A stretch of 64,000 nt of DNA from an uncultured Colwellia sp. (GCA_913062815.1 CAJXWZ010000018.1:1-64000), one strand, 5' to 3'; positions 1 to 8,570 are shown, numbered from the stretch's first letter. Made by a program: numbers and translations. The notes: generated by a model not told the origin, from the letters alone.

Positions 1-26
1 TAATCTACATACTTTTAGGAATTATC

Positions 27-455
27 ATGAGTTCACCAATAAAAAGTGCAGAAATAAAAGTAATGACACAGGGACTTAGCCATTTAGGTTTAACCGTTTC
101 AAAGCTTGAGCAAACAACAGTCTTTTTTATTGAAACCTTAGGGTGGAGGTTAGCCGGCGAAAAGCCCACATATCCAGCCAAGTTCGTGACCGATGGGAAA
201 ATGTTTGTGACGCTTTGGCAAGTCACTGATGGTGATAGTGCTATCCAATTTGACCGAAAAAATAATATCGGTTTACATCATTTAGCTTTAGCTGTTTCTA
301 GCAAAGAAGACTTAGAAGAACTACATCAACGGTTTAAAAGTGTGGATGGTGTAGTGATTGAGTTTGGTCCTGAACTTAATGGCCAAGGCCCTACTGTACA
401 TATGATGATAAGAGAGCCAAGTGGCAATCGTATTGAATTTACTTATAAGCCATAA
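27..455 (+). CDS. VOC (glyoxalase/dioxygenase-fold) family protein
   Basis: A 142-aa single-unit vicinal-oxygen-chelate protein. The beta-alpha-beta-beta-beta pattern is visible: the first half opens with GLSHLGLTVSKL and the second with NIGLHHLALAVSS, and it ends in the family signature EPSGNRIEFTYKP. His residues in GLSHLGL and LHHLALAV and the Glu near the end are plausible metal ligands. An AGGA Shine-Dalgarno lies just upstream of ATG 27; an internal ATG at residue 13 is possible. VOC proteins include lyases, dioxygenases and resistance proteins, and the substrate cannot be read from the sequence. It sits outside the island with no informative operon partner. Confidence 0.8.
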   Translation: MSSPIKSAEIKVMTQGLSHLGLTVSKLEQTTVFFIETLGWRLAGEKPTYPAKFVTDGKMFVTLWQVTDGDSAIQFDRKNNIGLHHLALAVSSKEDLEELHQRFKSVDGVVIEFGPELNGQGPTVHMMIREPSGNRIEFTYKP

Positions 456-470
456 AATCAAAGCTTTAGG

Positions 471-896
471 GTGAATAAAATGAGTGTCAATTTGTTAGGA
501 ACAAGAGTGTTTACAACTCAGTTAACGATTACTTTATGGGGCGTGGCGTTATTCATAAGCCAAAACGTATTTGCGGTTGATGATCGTCAAAAGGTTACAC
601 AAGTGCTGAAAAACTATTTTGATGGTACGACTCAAGGAAAACCTGAATTAATCAACCAAGATTTCTTACCTCGTTTAGAGCTGCAATTTGTACGAGAAGG
701 AAAGCTAGCTAGTATGACCCGAGATAAATATGTCGCCATGTTTAAGCCCGGCATATCCCATGACCGAGTAGGTAAAATAATTTCTATCGATATTACCGGC
801 GATACCGCTGTGGTTAAAGCGCATGTTGACATGGGAGAGAAGCTTTATACCGATTACTTAAGTTGGAACAAGACTGGAAAGTCAGTAATAAAATAG
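471..896 (+). CDS. NTF2-like (lumazine-binding type) secreted protein, C-terminus frameshifted
   Basis: A 141-aa protein with an N-terminal signal peptide (hydrophobic residues about 15-35, cleavage near VFA). The NTF2-like body runs from DDRQKVTQVLKNYFDG to GDTAVVKAHVDMG and YTDYL, as in small lumazine-binding-like proteins (cystatin-like fold). The last residues after YTDYLS do not fit the family. From position 863 another frame reads LEQDWKVSNKIATSKR and stops at 911-913, which is the expected family ending (a WKV..KI strand). A small indel near 860 has therefore probably changed the tail. Function is unknown; the protein may be truncated in this strain. Confidence 0.6.
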   Translation: MNKMSVNLLGTRVFTTQLTITLWGVALFISQNVFAVDDRQKVTQVLKNYFDGTTQGKPELINQDFLPRLELQFVREGKLASMTRDKYVAMFKPGISHDRVGKIISIDITGDTAVVKAHVDMGEKLYTDYLSWNKTGKSVIK

Positions 897-1045
897 CGAC
901 TTCGAAACGTTGAAGGACAAATTACGGTGTTGGTTCGTTTTGGCACTACACATAGAAATAAATGAAAGAAGATAAATGCATCCAAAAGTGATATCGCTGG
1001 GATGATTTATTTTGAGATGAACGTTATTAAATTAAGGGTTTATTT

Positions 1046-1510
1046 ATGAAAGAAGTATTAGTAAAAAAAGCAATAGAAGTCGCTAAGCGCTCAAAAGCCA
1101 ATGGTAATTTAGCTTATGGTTGTGTTTTAGCTGACGGCGATGGCAAAGTGATCATGGAAGGGGAAAATACTGTTATTACTGAACATGATTGCCTCGGCCA
1201 TGCTGAAATTAATCTGATACGAGAAGCATCAAAGCGCTACGATACAGAGTTTTTGAGTCAGTGTAGCATTTACACCAGTGATGAGCCTTGCCCTATGTGT
1301 TCATCAGCCATATTTTGGTCAGGTATCAGCACTTTAGTTTTTGGCCTAAGTAAATCACGTTTTTATCAAGAATTTGGTAATGATAATCCAGCAATAAATT
1401 TTAACATTCCAAGTAAAGATGTATTAAAAGCGGGTGGCCGTAAAGTTAAGGTGATTGGTCCCATGTTAGAAGATGATGTGCTGGCTATACATAGAAGCAG
1501 TAGCCCTTAG
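1046..1510 (+). CDS. Nucleoside/cytidine-deaminase family zinc enzyme
   Basis: A 154-aa member of the cytidine/deoxycytidylate deaminase superfamily. The zinc site is complete: H52-A-E54, where Glu is the proton shuttle, and P81-C82-P-M-C85. The context YTSDEPCPMCSSAIFWSG is typical of guanine deaminase and related nucleoside deaminases. The enzyme should hydrolytically deaminate a purine or pyrimidine base in the cytosol. The C-terminal stretch IPSKDVLKAGGRKVKVIGPML also matches small nucleoside deaminases rather than the tRNA deaminase TadA. It is monocistronic, with AAGGG about 10 bases upstream of the ATG. Confidence 0.8.
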   Translation: MKEVLVKKAIEVAKRSKANGNLAYGCVLADGDGKVIMEGENTVITEHDCLGHAEINLIREASKRYDTEFLSQCSIYTSDEPCPMCSSAIFWSGISTLVFGLSKSRFYQEFGNDNPAINFNIPSKDVLKAGGRKVKVIGPMLEDDVLAIHRSSSP

Positions 1511-1601
1511 TTATTAAGAATATAATTCATCTCACAGCAACTCATTTTAAAACGTAGAAAACTTTCATCCGGTGAAAGTGATAAATTAACGGGAATATTT
1601 A

Positions 1602-1973
1602 ATGAAAACTATCTTATTTGCACTGCTCATCTCTTTTTCGATAACTGTCTCAGGACACGAAAGCATAGACTATCAACTGCTTTATCATCAAGGAGCAGGT
1701 AAGGAAGCAATGTCGGGTTCAATTGATAACTTAATTAAAGCAATACGTGATGGCAAACAGATCAGGTTATACATGAACCTAGGATTTGTAGAGCATTCAA
1801 TGGACGCTGGATTTTTGTCTATTTTTGAAGGAGAGGTATACGCTCAAATTGATCCGATACAAGGCCAGCGCCCTAATAAAAAAACGCAGAACATCGAATT
1901 AAAACCTTACACAAAACATGTTGGTATGTACTCGACCAAAAGTCCATATGAAATTAAGTGGTTTGCTTTCTAA
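1602..1973 (+). CDS. Secreted protein of unknown function
   Basis: A 123-aa protein with a clear signal peptide (MKTILFALLISFSITVSG, cleavage near residue 18). The mature part is soluble and mixed alpha/beta, with SIDNLIKAIRDGKQIRLYMNLGFVEHSMDAGFLSIFEG as its most structured stretch. I do not recognise the family. It is the last gene before the tRNA-His remnant at 2009, so it marks the chromosomal flank of the island. Confidence 0.55.
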   Translation: MKTILFALLISFSITVSGHESIDYQLLYHQGAGKEAMSGSIDNLIKAIRDGKQIRLYMNLGFVEHSMDAGFLSIFEGEVYAQIDPIQGQRPNKKTQNIELKPYTKHVGMYSTKSPYEIKWFAF

Positions 1974-2008
1974 TCAAGGTATTTATTAATACTTTGGAGT
2001 ATAAAGAA

Positions 2009-2059
2009 ATGGGGTGGCTAATGGGACTTGAACCCACGACAACCGGAATCACAATCCGG
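2009..2059 (-). repeat. attR-like remnant of the tRNA-His 3' half
   Basis: Read on the minus strand this is the anticodon arm, T arm, acceptor 3' strand and CCA of a tRNA-His. It matches 23795-23845 except at three positions. Two of the three differences form a compensatory change of one T-stem pair (50-64), and the third restores the canonical C56 of the T loop. The 5' half of the tRNA is missing: beyond 2059 only a weak D-loop-like GTGGTA remains near 2073. This fits the original chromosomal tRNA 3' end displaced by integration. Confidence 0.75.
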
Positions 2060-2194
2060 TTGTGCGATTTGTACCACGTTAGATACTATTAGTTATAGGT
2101 AACTCAGTAGATGTATTTAGTAATATATGATTAACTGCTTTTATTTTTATATGAGCAGCTAATCTGCAACTAGTGGTGTTCTTCTAAGCTCATA

Positions 2195-3400
2195 TCACGT
2201 AAAAGCAAATAAAGAATCAACATCAGTTTGTTCAGAAAAATAGCCTTTAATGACCCTCAGCTTTGAATCTGGTATACCGAATTCCATTTTAAATTTATTG
2301 GCAATTCTTTCTGGGTTAGGATCTAGAATAGTAACCAAAGGAAAATCAGTTCTTTTCATAAATGCATTAATGAATAACTCATTGCTTTTTATGTCTGTTT
2401 TCGGAAATGAGTAACCAATAATTATAATATGCTCGGCATTAACTAAACCTTTCCCCGCCTCATCCCATAAATCGTCAAATAAAATCCCAAATCCATGATA
2501 GTTCTTCTCTTTAACTGGTGGGATGATAAGGGGTATAGAGACCAATCCGGAACTACTTGCACTGCCTTTAGATATAAACCCCGGCCTTGCTCTAACTAAT
2601 AAATATCCATCTGGAGCTGGCTTTCCCCTGTCATCTAAAATATTGGGAGGATAGTATCCATAAGAAAAATCCTCAAATCCGTCTATAAACCTCCCAGCAT
2701 GGCACGCATAAGGCGATTTAGTACTTTCATAAACCCAAACTGTGTCGGGTGACGATTCTTGAGTCAACTCAATCGCTTCTTCGGGACTTATTGGATGACT
2801 CGATAACCAATTCACTGAACCGTGAAGTTTAATCAATTTAGGCATTGCCCTTTGTGATGGCATTGGAGCTTCCCATCCATCACGATATATACTTTTTGGG
2901 GAGAAATTATAACCTTCATCAGTTGTCCAAGTTCCTAAATCCCGTAAGGCCCTATCTAATAAAGTATCCCAATTAAATGTAATAACAAGGTCATCTGATC
3001 CCAAATTTTTTGCAAGCAAAGTATGTGGACTTGATAGCGGGCCATTTTGAATTGCATTTATTACAGCGGAAAAAATAAATACAAGCTGAGTGTATGTTTT
3101 GAAAGCAAATATTCGTTCTATCTGTCTATCACCTTTATGTGAATTAAGGTACATTTCAACTTCAGTATAAAAATCTTCGATATCTATATCATTTTGAAAA
3201 AAGATATTAGGGTCTAAGTTCTTAACTCGGGCAACAAAATCAAATAATGCATCCCTCATAACCCAAGGGTTATGATATATATCCAGTTTTTCAAATGTAG
3301 AAAAAAAGTCACACGCAATAGGCATCAAAAGACCTGTTGGACTAGCAGAATAAGCTTTTGAGGCGCCAGCACCAAGAAATAAAACGTTTTTAGAACTCAT
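2195..3400 (-). CDS. SIR2-like domain protein, probable defence NADase
   Basis: A 401-aa soluble protein with a SIR2-like fold. The N-terminal LFLGAGAS motif (residues 8-14) is the NAD-binding loop. DDLVITFNWDTLLDRAL (about 140-155), KLHGSVNW (about 190) and HIIIIGYSFPKTD (about 325-337) are the further conserved blocks of this family. Bacterial SIR2-like proteins of this type are commonly NAD-degrading effectors in anti-phage systems. There is no visible second effector domain. It is the last gene of a six-gene minus-strand operon, 42 bases after its neighbour, and a GGA lies 6 bases upstream of the ATG. The fold is clear; the NADase role is inferred. Confidence 0.8.
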   Translation of the reverse strand: MSSKNVLFLGAGASKAYSASPTGLLMPIACDFFSTFEKLDIYHNPWVMRDALFDFVARVKNLDPNIFFQNDIDIEDFYTEVEMYLNSHKGDRQIERIFAFKTYTQLVFIFSAVINAIQNGPLSSPHTLLAKNLGSDDLVITFNWDTLLDRALRDLGTWTTDEGYNFSPKSIYRDGWEAPMPSQRAMPKLIKLHGSVNWLSSHPISPEEAIELTQESSPDTVWVYESTKSPYACHAGRFIDGFEDFSYGYYPPNILDDRGKPAPDGYLLVRARPGFISKGSASSSGLVSIPLIIPPVKEKNYHGFGILFDDLWDEAGKGLVNAEHIIIIGYSFPKTDIKSNELFINAFMKRTDFPLVTILDPNPERIANKFKMEFGIPDSKLRVIKGYFSEQTDVDSLFAFT

Positions 3401-3442
3401 TTGAAATCCATGGCTAAGTTTTTATAAATTACAGAGTTACTA

Positions 3443-4321
3443 TTAATTAGAGCTACCCCAACCTAACTCAACCAGCACAAGCCAAACACTCTTTACGGCT
3501 AATTGTGCATCTTGCTCACTTGGCTCTCTAAACCCCTGCTTGTACTGCTCATTTGGTTTTCCTCTAGGGTGTAAACGGTTAACAATGCGTGCAGACCAAG
3601 CAATCATATTATCTTGACCTTTAAGCTCAGAGTTAACGAAGCTAGAAATAGATTTACCTAAATCCTTGCTTCTATCATTACATAACGAACCAAACACGAT
3701 AGATAAAACATCTCGACAACGATCAACAACATCAGTCGGGCCAAGACGGTTTACACTGCTTTCGAGTTTTTCTATTGCGTTTAATAATTGAGGATAAATA
3801 TCTTCAGGTACCACGCCACTGACTAAATTAGGTAATTCACCTAGAGAGCGGTGAGATTTAAGGGTAACAATAGGTACGTCAAAAGCTGAGTTTTCAATAC
3901 TTACTACCTTCCAAATAGTGATAAACGGCTCTTTCCCCAGCACCACATCAGGGTAAGTTGAAGCATTTCTCAGCTCATTTAAAGGTGATCTTTGATATGT
4001 TATTAATCGCTCCATTTGAGCAGCCCCATCTCCACAGGCAGCAGATGGCAAGTCTTTGCGGCTATTATCTTGTAAATACCAATCAAATTCGTATGGATTA
4101 TCGAAGAATCGACCGCGTTTGATTCTGGTTATCGGGTCAAAATAATCTTCTACAAATATCTTAGATGGTTTAGAACCAAATTCTCTTTGCTGACTTTCAA
4201 CATCTAAACCTGAACCCACGAAATAATAAGGCATCAGGTTAGGCGTTTCTAACCTTCGTCCATGACTCGTGTCACCTTGGTAAACGATATTACTGTGTTT
4301 ACTTATGCCTATACTATCCAT
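3443..4321 (-). CDS. Unknown 292-aa protein in defence operon
   Basis: A soluble protein with no signal peptide or membrane segment. I do not recognise a catalytic motif. The C-terminal third (residues about 180-292, with DRCRDVLSIVFGSL, NRLHPRGKPNEQY and DAQLAVKSVWLVLVELG) is helical. It loosely resembles the C-terminal region of some abortive-infection proteins, a weak similarity I would not name as a family. It starts 3 bases after the stop of the membrane gene and precedes the SIR2-like gene, so the three are probably cotranslated. It could be a sensor or partner of the SIR2-like protein. Confidence 0.55.
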   Translation of the reverse strand: MDSIGISKHSNIVYQGDTSHGRRLETPNLMPYYFVGSGLDVESQQREFGSKPSKIFVEDYFDPITRIKRGRFFDNPYEFDWYLQDNSRKDLPSAACGDGAAQMERLITYQRSPLNELRNASTYPDVVLGKEPFITIWKVVSIENSAFDVPIVTLKSHRSLGELPNLVSGVVPEDIYPQLLNAIEKLESSVNRLGPTDVVDRCRDVLSIVFGSLCNDRSKDLGKSISSFVNSELKGQDNMIAWSARIVNRLHPRGKPNEQYKQGFREPSEQDAQLAVKSVWLVLVELGWGSSN

Positions 4322-4324
4322 TAT

Positions 4325-4951
4325 CTATTTCCGTAAACAAGTGCTTGTCTTAAATATGATTTTATTGCCATTATCTAAACCAATGACAATATCGTCTTTA
4401 TTGATATATGCGACTTTTTCTTTATCTGAGTGGCTACAGTGGCTAAAGTTATCCATTTCAAAGTTATAAGCGTACCATTTCGCAAAATTACCGATGGGAT
4501 CTGTAAACCATTGGTTATTGGAATTAAAGGACCAACTTAAAGTTACTAAACCTAGAAACGCTATAATACGACATACAACTAAGAAGCCATTTGGAACACT
4601 CTTGCGCTCATATAACCAGAATAAGAACACTCTCTTCAATGAAAAGCTGATATTTTCAGTTGTAAATACAATCATTGTAAACGGCAATAGAATAAAACTA
4701 ATAAACCCGAACACAATTGAAATCACTAAAGGGCTAATAAGCAATGAAGTAATTGTTTGGGTGTATAAAAACGATACTGACGTCACTTCCATATACGTAT
4801 TAAGTATTTGACCAGCAAATGACATACATAATGCGCTACCTAGTATGGCTCCTAGTGAGATAATGATCCTACCCAACTTAATTTCCCAAAACGTCTTCAA
4901 TACAGGAGTTAGGTAACGAATGAACCCGATTTCTAATGTAATTAACGACAC
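4325..4951 (-). CDS. Multi-pass membrane protein in defence operon; true start uncertain
   Basis: From GTG 4951 the product is 208 aa with about four hydrophobic segments (residues about 28-50, 60-85, 85-100 and 125-142) and a polar C-terminal tail (SHCSHSDKEKVAYINKDD). The same frame stays open upstream to a TAA at about 5138-5140. That stretch encodes another likely transmembrane helix (FIATVLLLLAIFSIKVF) but contains no ATG, GTG or TTG. The real protein may be about 60 residues longer, starting at a rare ATT or by frameshift from the DUF262 gene at the A7 run (5133-5139). I do not recognise the family. Membrane partners beside cytosolic sensors are common in abortive-infection systems. Confidence 0.55.
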   Translation of the reverse strand: MSLITLEIGFIRYLTPVLKTFWEIKLGRIIISLGAILGSALCMSFAGQILNTYMEVTSVSFLYTQTITSLLISPLVISIVFGFISFILLPFTMIVFTTENISFSLKRVFLFWLYERKSVPNGFLVVCRIIAFLGLVTLSWSFNSNNQWFTDPIGNFAKWYAYNFEMDNFSHCSHSDKEKVAYINKDDIVIGLDNGNKIIFKTSTCLRK

Positions 4952-5126
4952 CCAGAGAGTAGGAGAAGAACCAAAACCATCAAAAACTTTAATTGAAAAT
5001 ATAGCTAAAAGTAATAAAACTGTTGCAATGAAATAGCTAAAAGCTTCTTCATTAAGCGTGTTTAATTTATTAACGACGAGCGCAATTACGGCATAAATTC
5101 CATTTAGTAATCTGTCACAGTAGGTA

Positions 5127-6230
5127 TCAATCTTTTTTTAATGAAGACTCAATAAAAGAGCGGATAACTAAACCTCTATGCTCCCTCGCCAACTTTTCAT
5201 TTACACCTTCTCTGGAGAATTCAAAATACCTTTTGAAATTTGTTTCAATATCAGCGTCAGGATTCTTCATATATTCATTGTATTTACTCTCTAGATTCGC
5301 CAGCAAAGGTATAAATTCTTCAATATTTATAGCATTAACATCGAACTGACTTAATTCGCAGATTAAAGTAAATATATTGGCTTTATTGAACCAATAACTT
5401 TTTTGAGGGAATTCACATGAATTAATGAAATCAATAATTACAAGCAGTTGTTCCGAAATCTTATCTGCATCATCAAAATATTCATTAAACTGCTCTACAA
5501 ATGACTGAGTGCTGTCGTTTCGTCTAAAGTATTCACCTTTAACAAGTGTAGCGACTAACGTGAGCATAAACTGTAAAGACAACATCCTGTTGTTATCATT
5601 TTCAGTAAAAACCTTATTTACATGAAAGAAATCTAAAAATTTATTTCGATCCTCTTCGTCAAGATTGAATTCTAAGAAATCAGCATCCACCCTCAATTCA
5701 TGCTCAATAATTTGTTTAGAAAAATAGACGAACTCACTATCCCCCCATTGAGCATTTGTTCTTTCCGTTCCATTTAAAGAATATTCGGTATTATTTATCC
5801 GCTGGAATATATCTTGAATTTGCTCTTGAGTAACATTTTTCAAATACCTAACTGAAACTTCATAGTTCAAAAAGCTTTTTTTCTGTTCGTCAGTTAAGCT
5901 AGAAAATTTAACTTTTGTTGCCTTCAAAGCAAATACACCAGAACCTTCAATAAAGTCTCTAATTGTTGTAATACGTTGTTGGCCATCTACAACTAGGTCA
6001 GATAGTTCAAGTGTATTAACATCCAAATCACCCGGGGCTTTATAAATCTCCGGAAATGGATAATTTAATAAAATAGTATTTATAAAGTTAATTTTATGAG
6101 CTTTTCGCCACACCAGCTTCCGTTGAAAAAAAGGGCTAGTTACCAACTGACCGCTCTTCACTTTTTGATAAAGTTCTATTATCTTTTCATTGTTAGCAGG
6201 GATGCTAGATTCTAGTGCTTGTAATGTCAT
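5127..6230 (-). CDS. DUF262 (ParB/GmrS-like, DGQQR) protein
   Basis: A 367-aa protein with the DUF262 N-terminal domain. The strand and helix block FFQRKLVWRKAHKINFINTIL (from about residue 34) is followed by LVVDGQQRITTIRDFI with D82-G-Q-Q-R86, the family's nucleotide-hydrolysis motif related to the ParB fold. The C-terminal half is helical. The GmrSD-type C-terminal HNH (DUF1524) domain is absent. It overlaps the upstream nucleotidyltransferase-like gene by 4 bases (ATGA), so the two are translationally coupled. DUF262 proteins are frequent in anti-phage loci. The 3' end contains a run of seven A just before the stop. Confidence 0.8.
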   Translation of the reverse strand: MTLQALESSIPANNEKIIELYQKVKSGQLVTSPFFQRKLVWRKAHKINFINTILLNYPFPEIYKAPGDLDVNTLELSDLVVDGQQRITTIRDFIEGSGVFALKATKVKFSSLTDEQKKSFLNYEVSVRYLKNVTQEQIQDIFQRINNTEYSLNGTERTNAQWGDSEFVYFSKQIIEHELRVDADFLEFNLDEEDRNKFLDFFHVNKVFTENDNNRMLSLQFMLTLVATLVKGEYFRRNDSTQSFVEQFNEYFDDADKISEQLLVIIDFINSCEFPQKSYWFNKANIFTLICELSQFDVNAINIEEFIPLLANLESKYNEYMKNPDADIETNFKRYFEFSREGVNEKLAREHRGLVIRSFIESSLKKD

Positions 6231-6895
6231 AAATTGATTCCTGATTCTATTTCTATTTTAAGTGTAGAAATATTTTCCATTTGATATTTCTTAAAAAAAT
6301 GCCAATTCTTATAAATGGCAAAAGCCACATTTCGATTTAACTTTTTACTCCAGACTTTTTTTATCTGGTTAATATTGCTATCACTTTCATTTGTTTCTAA
6401 TTGATAATCATTGGGTGCAAAATCCGGCCTGTACCAACCTTTACTCAAATATTCCAAAAACTTATATTTCAAACTTACCCCAAATATTTCAGTGCCACTT
6501 TTGTAATATTTATTTTTATCCCAATCGTCTTTAAAAGCAGAACTCCAGTCATAAATATTTTCTTGAACAAAGTCAAACAAGTCACTATTTACAATTGCTA
6601 TGTCAATATCAGATCTATCTTTAAGCTTTTTACTGCGATTAAAGGCACCGTCAAACTCTCTACCTCGACATTTAGGTTTTATAGAAAACCCCGTCTTGCC
6701 AGAACCTACGATGTATATATCGTTAACATGGATACCTAAAATACCAGCAAAGCTTTTCTTTAAATCGTACTCTAAATTAATGTCGTTTATTTCATTATGG
6801 AAAAAATATGTTTGGTTATCGATAAAGTATTTTTGAAATAATTGCTCTTCATCAAGCGCTTTTTCCATGACCTCACTTTTAAATTCATTAAACAT
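6227..6895 (-). CDS. Nucleotidyltransferase-like protein paired with DUF262
   Basis: A 222-aa protein. The pattern IYIVGSGKTGFSIKP (residues about 60-74) followed by DRSDIDIAIV (93-102, with D96 and D98) fits the pol-beta nucleotidyltransferase signature. That signature is a G-S-G turn followed by a metal-binding D-x-D. The gap between the two motifs is longer than in minimal MNT enzymes. The third carboxylate is not evident. It starts 5 bases after the MvaI-like gene, with AAGG inside the end of that gene, and overlaps DUF262 by 4 bases. A two-protein toxin or defence module with DUF262 is an inference from this coupling. Confidence 0.6.
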   Translation of the reverse strand: MFNEFKSEVMEKALDEEQLFQKYFIDNQTYFFHNEINDINLEYDLKKSFAGILGIHVNDIYIVGSGKTGFSIKPKCRGREFDGAFNRSKKLKDRSDIDIAIVNSDLFDFVQENIYDWSSAFKDDWDKNKYYKSGTEIFGVSLKYKFLEYLSKGWYRPDFAPNDYQLETNESDSNINQIKKVWSKKLNRNVAFAIYKNWHFFKKYQMENISTLKIEIESGINL

Positions 6896-6900
6896 AAATA

Positions 6901-8343
6901 TTACACCTTATCCATATCTAATAAATGGTATTGTTTTGGCTCAGGAAATAATAACGATAAATCCCGTTTATTCATTTTAAACAATGGCCCTTTTTCGCTA
7001 ACGCGGCCATCTTTTGCTCTACGTTTTATTAGGTGATCCATGGTGATAACACCATCACGTAATAGCGGCATTAATTGGTTACTCATGGGATTTTTTGTAT
7101 GAGTAACAGATATAAGCTTAAAGTGTTCAACGCCATCAATATCAATACTCTCAGCTTTAATCCAAAAGGTTTCTTTATGTTTTTCAAGTAAACGAGAGCG
7201 TAATAACTTACCCGGCCATACGGCAACATCACCAAAATCTGTGTTAGTTTCAGTTAATAAATCAGCCTTTTCATCATAATTAAATTGAAGACCTTGGCTG
7301 TTAGGCTTACGAGCTGAAATGGTGCAATACAACTTGAAATCATCACCACGGTAATAACCAAATTGGTCTAATATTTTGACACTTTTATCAAGTGGACTTT
7401 GTTTCCAGTCGGCAACTTGAGCAAACAACGTCGTTCTATTATTTCCACCTCGACCAGATTTCAATTCTATGCCGTTATAGTCAGGCTCTTTGCTACTATT
7501 AATATCAATACCAAGCGCAGTTTCAATCGCCCGGCCTACCGCTGTTGAACCTTCCACAGTCGCCTTTAAAGGTTCGCCTCTAGCTAGAACCTTTAGCTTT
7601 TCTAATAACTCTTGGGCAACAGAACTATCATTAGGTATTAACTCAAGTAATTTGGCGATTACAGGGCTATTATCTTCGTGTAAATCTACATTACTTAAAT
7701 TGATTAGTAATAGATCATCACCTGCAATACTTAATGATACTTGAGCACCGGCTTCTGCGAATTTACCTAACCCTCTAAACCACATCCGTGGGTCACCTGA
7801 CTTGGTATTTGGACGATACAAGCTAACAGTTGTTTCTATTATTTGATCCGGAGAAATGAAGATAGCTTTCTTTATTATCTTATGGTCGGGCCCTTGACCT
7901 TGGGAATCATAACCATGAAAACCAGCTTCACTGAATAGTGTACGAACTGGTTGTGTGGCATCAAGAATGGACTTCTTTAGACCTGTTGCCGTCGGCTCAA
8001 AGGTAGCAAAATCTTGTCCTATGGCTACAAGTTTACGCTTATTATTTAAAACGCGTTCTTTCACTTCAACGAGCAAGTCGTCTTCACGCTCAATTTCAAT
8101 ATCACAGTCAGAAGTACTTTCAGGCTCAATGGAATCTTCAATAGCTATATTTTCCACAGCAAACATATCGACTTGAGGAGTAGGTGTTTCTGCAATGATT
8201 TGATTTTCACAAGCATGTACAAGATCAGGCCAAGTATCAAAACCATAGTCTTGAGCGATAAGTAGTTGTGCTTGGTGTAGCTTAAGGGAGTGCTTTTTTT
8301 GAAAAGTTTTAGCTTCTTTTTTATACGTAGACAGTTGTTTCAT
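6901..8343 (-). CDS. MvaI/BcnI-family restriction endonuclease with extra N-terminal domains
   Basis: The C-terminal half has the MvaI/BcnI signature, an E-x6-GI helix and PDYNGIELKSGR. The latter is the PD-(D/E)xK-type D-E-x-K catalytic set (D288, E293 and K295 from ATG 8343). Characterised members cut CCWGG or CCSGG. Residues about 20-45 form a small helical motif (HQAQLLIAQDYGFDTWPDL). Residues about 108-255 form a domain shared with the HNH protein at 10302-11147, ending in both at LKVLAR/LKILAR. I chose ATG 8343 because GAGGT lies 8 bases upstream; an in-frame ATG at 8409 would add 22 residues. It heads a six-gene operon and is divergent from the methyltransferase. Confidence 0.85.
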   Translation of the reverse strand: MKQLSTYKKEAKTFQKKHSLKLHQAQLLIAQDYGFDTWPDLVHACENQIIAETPTPQVDMFAVENIAIEDSIEPESTSDCDIEIEREDDLLVEVKERVLNNKRKLVAIGQDFATFEPTATGLKKSILDATQPVRTLFSEAGFHGYDSQGQGPDHKIIKKAIFISPDQIIETTVSLYRPNTKSGDPRMWFRGLGKFAEAGAQVSLSIAGDDLLLINLSNVDLHEDNSPVIAKLLELIPNDSSVAQELLEKLKVLARGEPLKATVEGSTAVGRAIETALGIDINSSKEPDYNGIELKSGRGGNNRTTLFAQVADWKQSPLDKSVKILDQFGYYRGDDFKLYCTISARKPNSQGLQFNYDEKADLLTETNTDFGDVAVWPGKLLRSRLLEKHKETFWIKAESIDIDGVEHFKLISVTHTKNPMSNQLMPLLRDGVITMDHLIKRRAKDGRVSEKGPLFKMNKRDLSLLFPEPKQYHLLDMDKV

Positions 8344-8355
8344 TTCTATTACCTC

Positions 8356-8368
8356 GATTGTAACAATC
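8356..8368. promoter_or_regulatory. Palindrome upstream of the restriction gene start
   Basis: The sequence gattgtaacaatc is a perfect 6+1+6 inverted repeat 12 bases upstream of ATG 8343. It touches the GAGGT Shine-Dalgarno (8351-8355 on the minus strand). A second, weaker inverted repeat (atcac-N4-gtgat) lies at 8387-8400. Such sites in the divergent region of a restriction-modification locus can be operators for a control protein or for the methyltransferase itself. No C-protein gene is visible. Confidence 0.35.
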
Positions 8369-8570
8369 CACCCGTAGGGCTTCTCAATCACACCTGTGAT
8401 CGAAGGCATTTAGCGGCCTAATAGAAATAACATTACTGTATAAATAGCTAGTGGTCAATACCTGATATTGGTATACTCCAAAAAGTTTAAAAAAATAACA
8501 ATAGTCCTGGATTTTTTGCAGGAAAATAATTAAAATATCTACTCACACTTAACACTAGGTTTTTACTAAA

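Noticed and set aside
1046-1510. tRNA adenosine deaminase TadA
   Set aside because: The HAE and PCPMC zinc motifs are shared, but the C-terminal region and SDEPCPMCSSAIFWSG context fit nucleoside/guanine deaminases.
2009-2085. A second complete tRNA-His gene
   Set aside because: Only the anticodon arm, T arm and 3' acceptor strand are present; no 5' acceptor strand or proper D arm is found.
3443-4321. Naming the 292-aa protein an Abi-C-type abortive infection protein
   Set aside because: The likeness of its C-terminal helices is too weak to name without a profile search.
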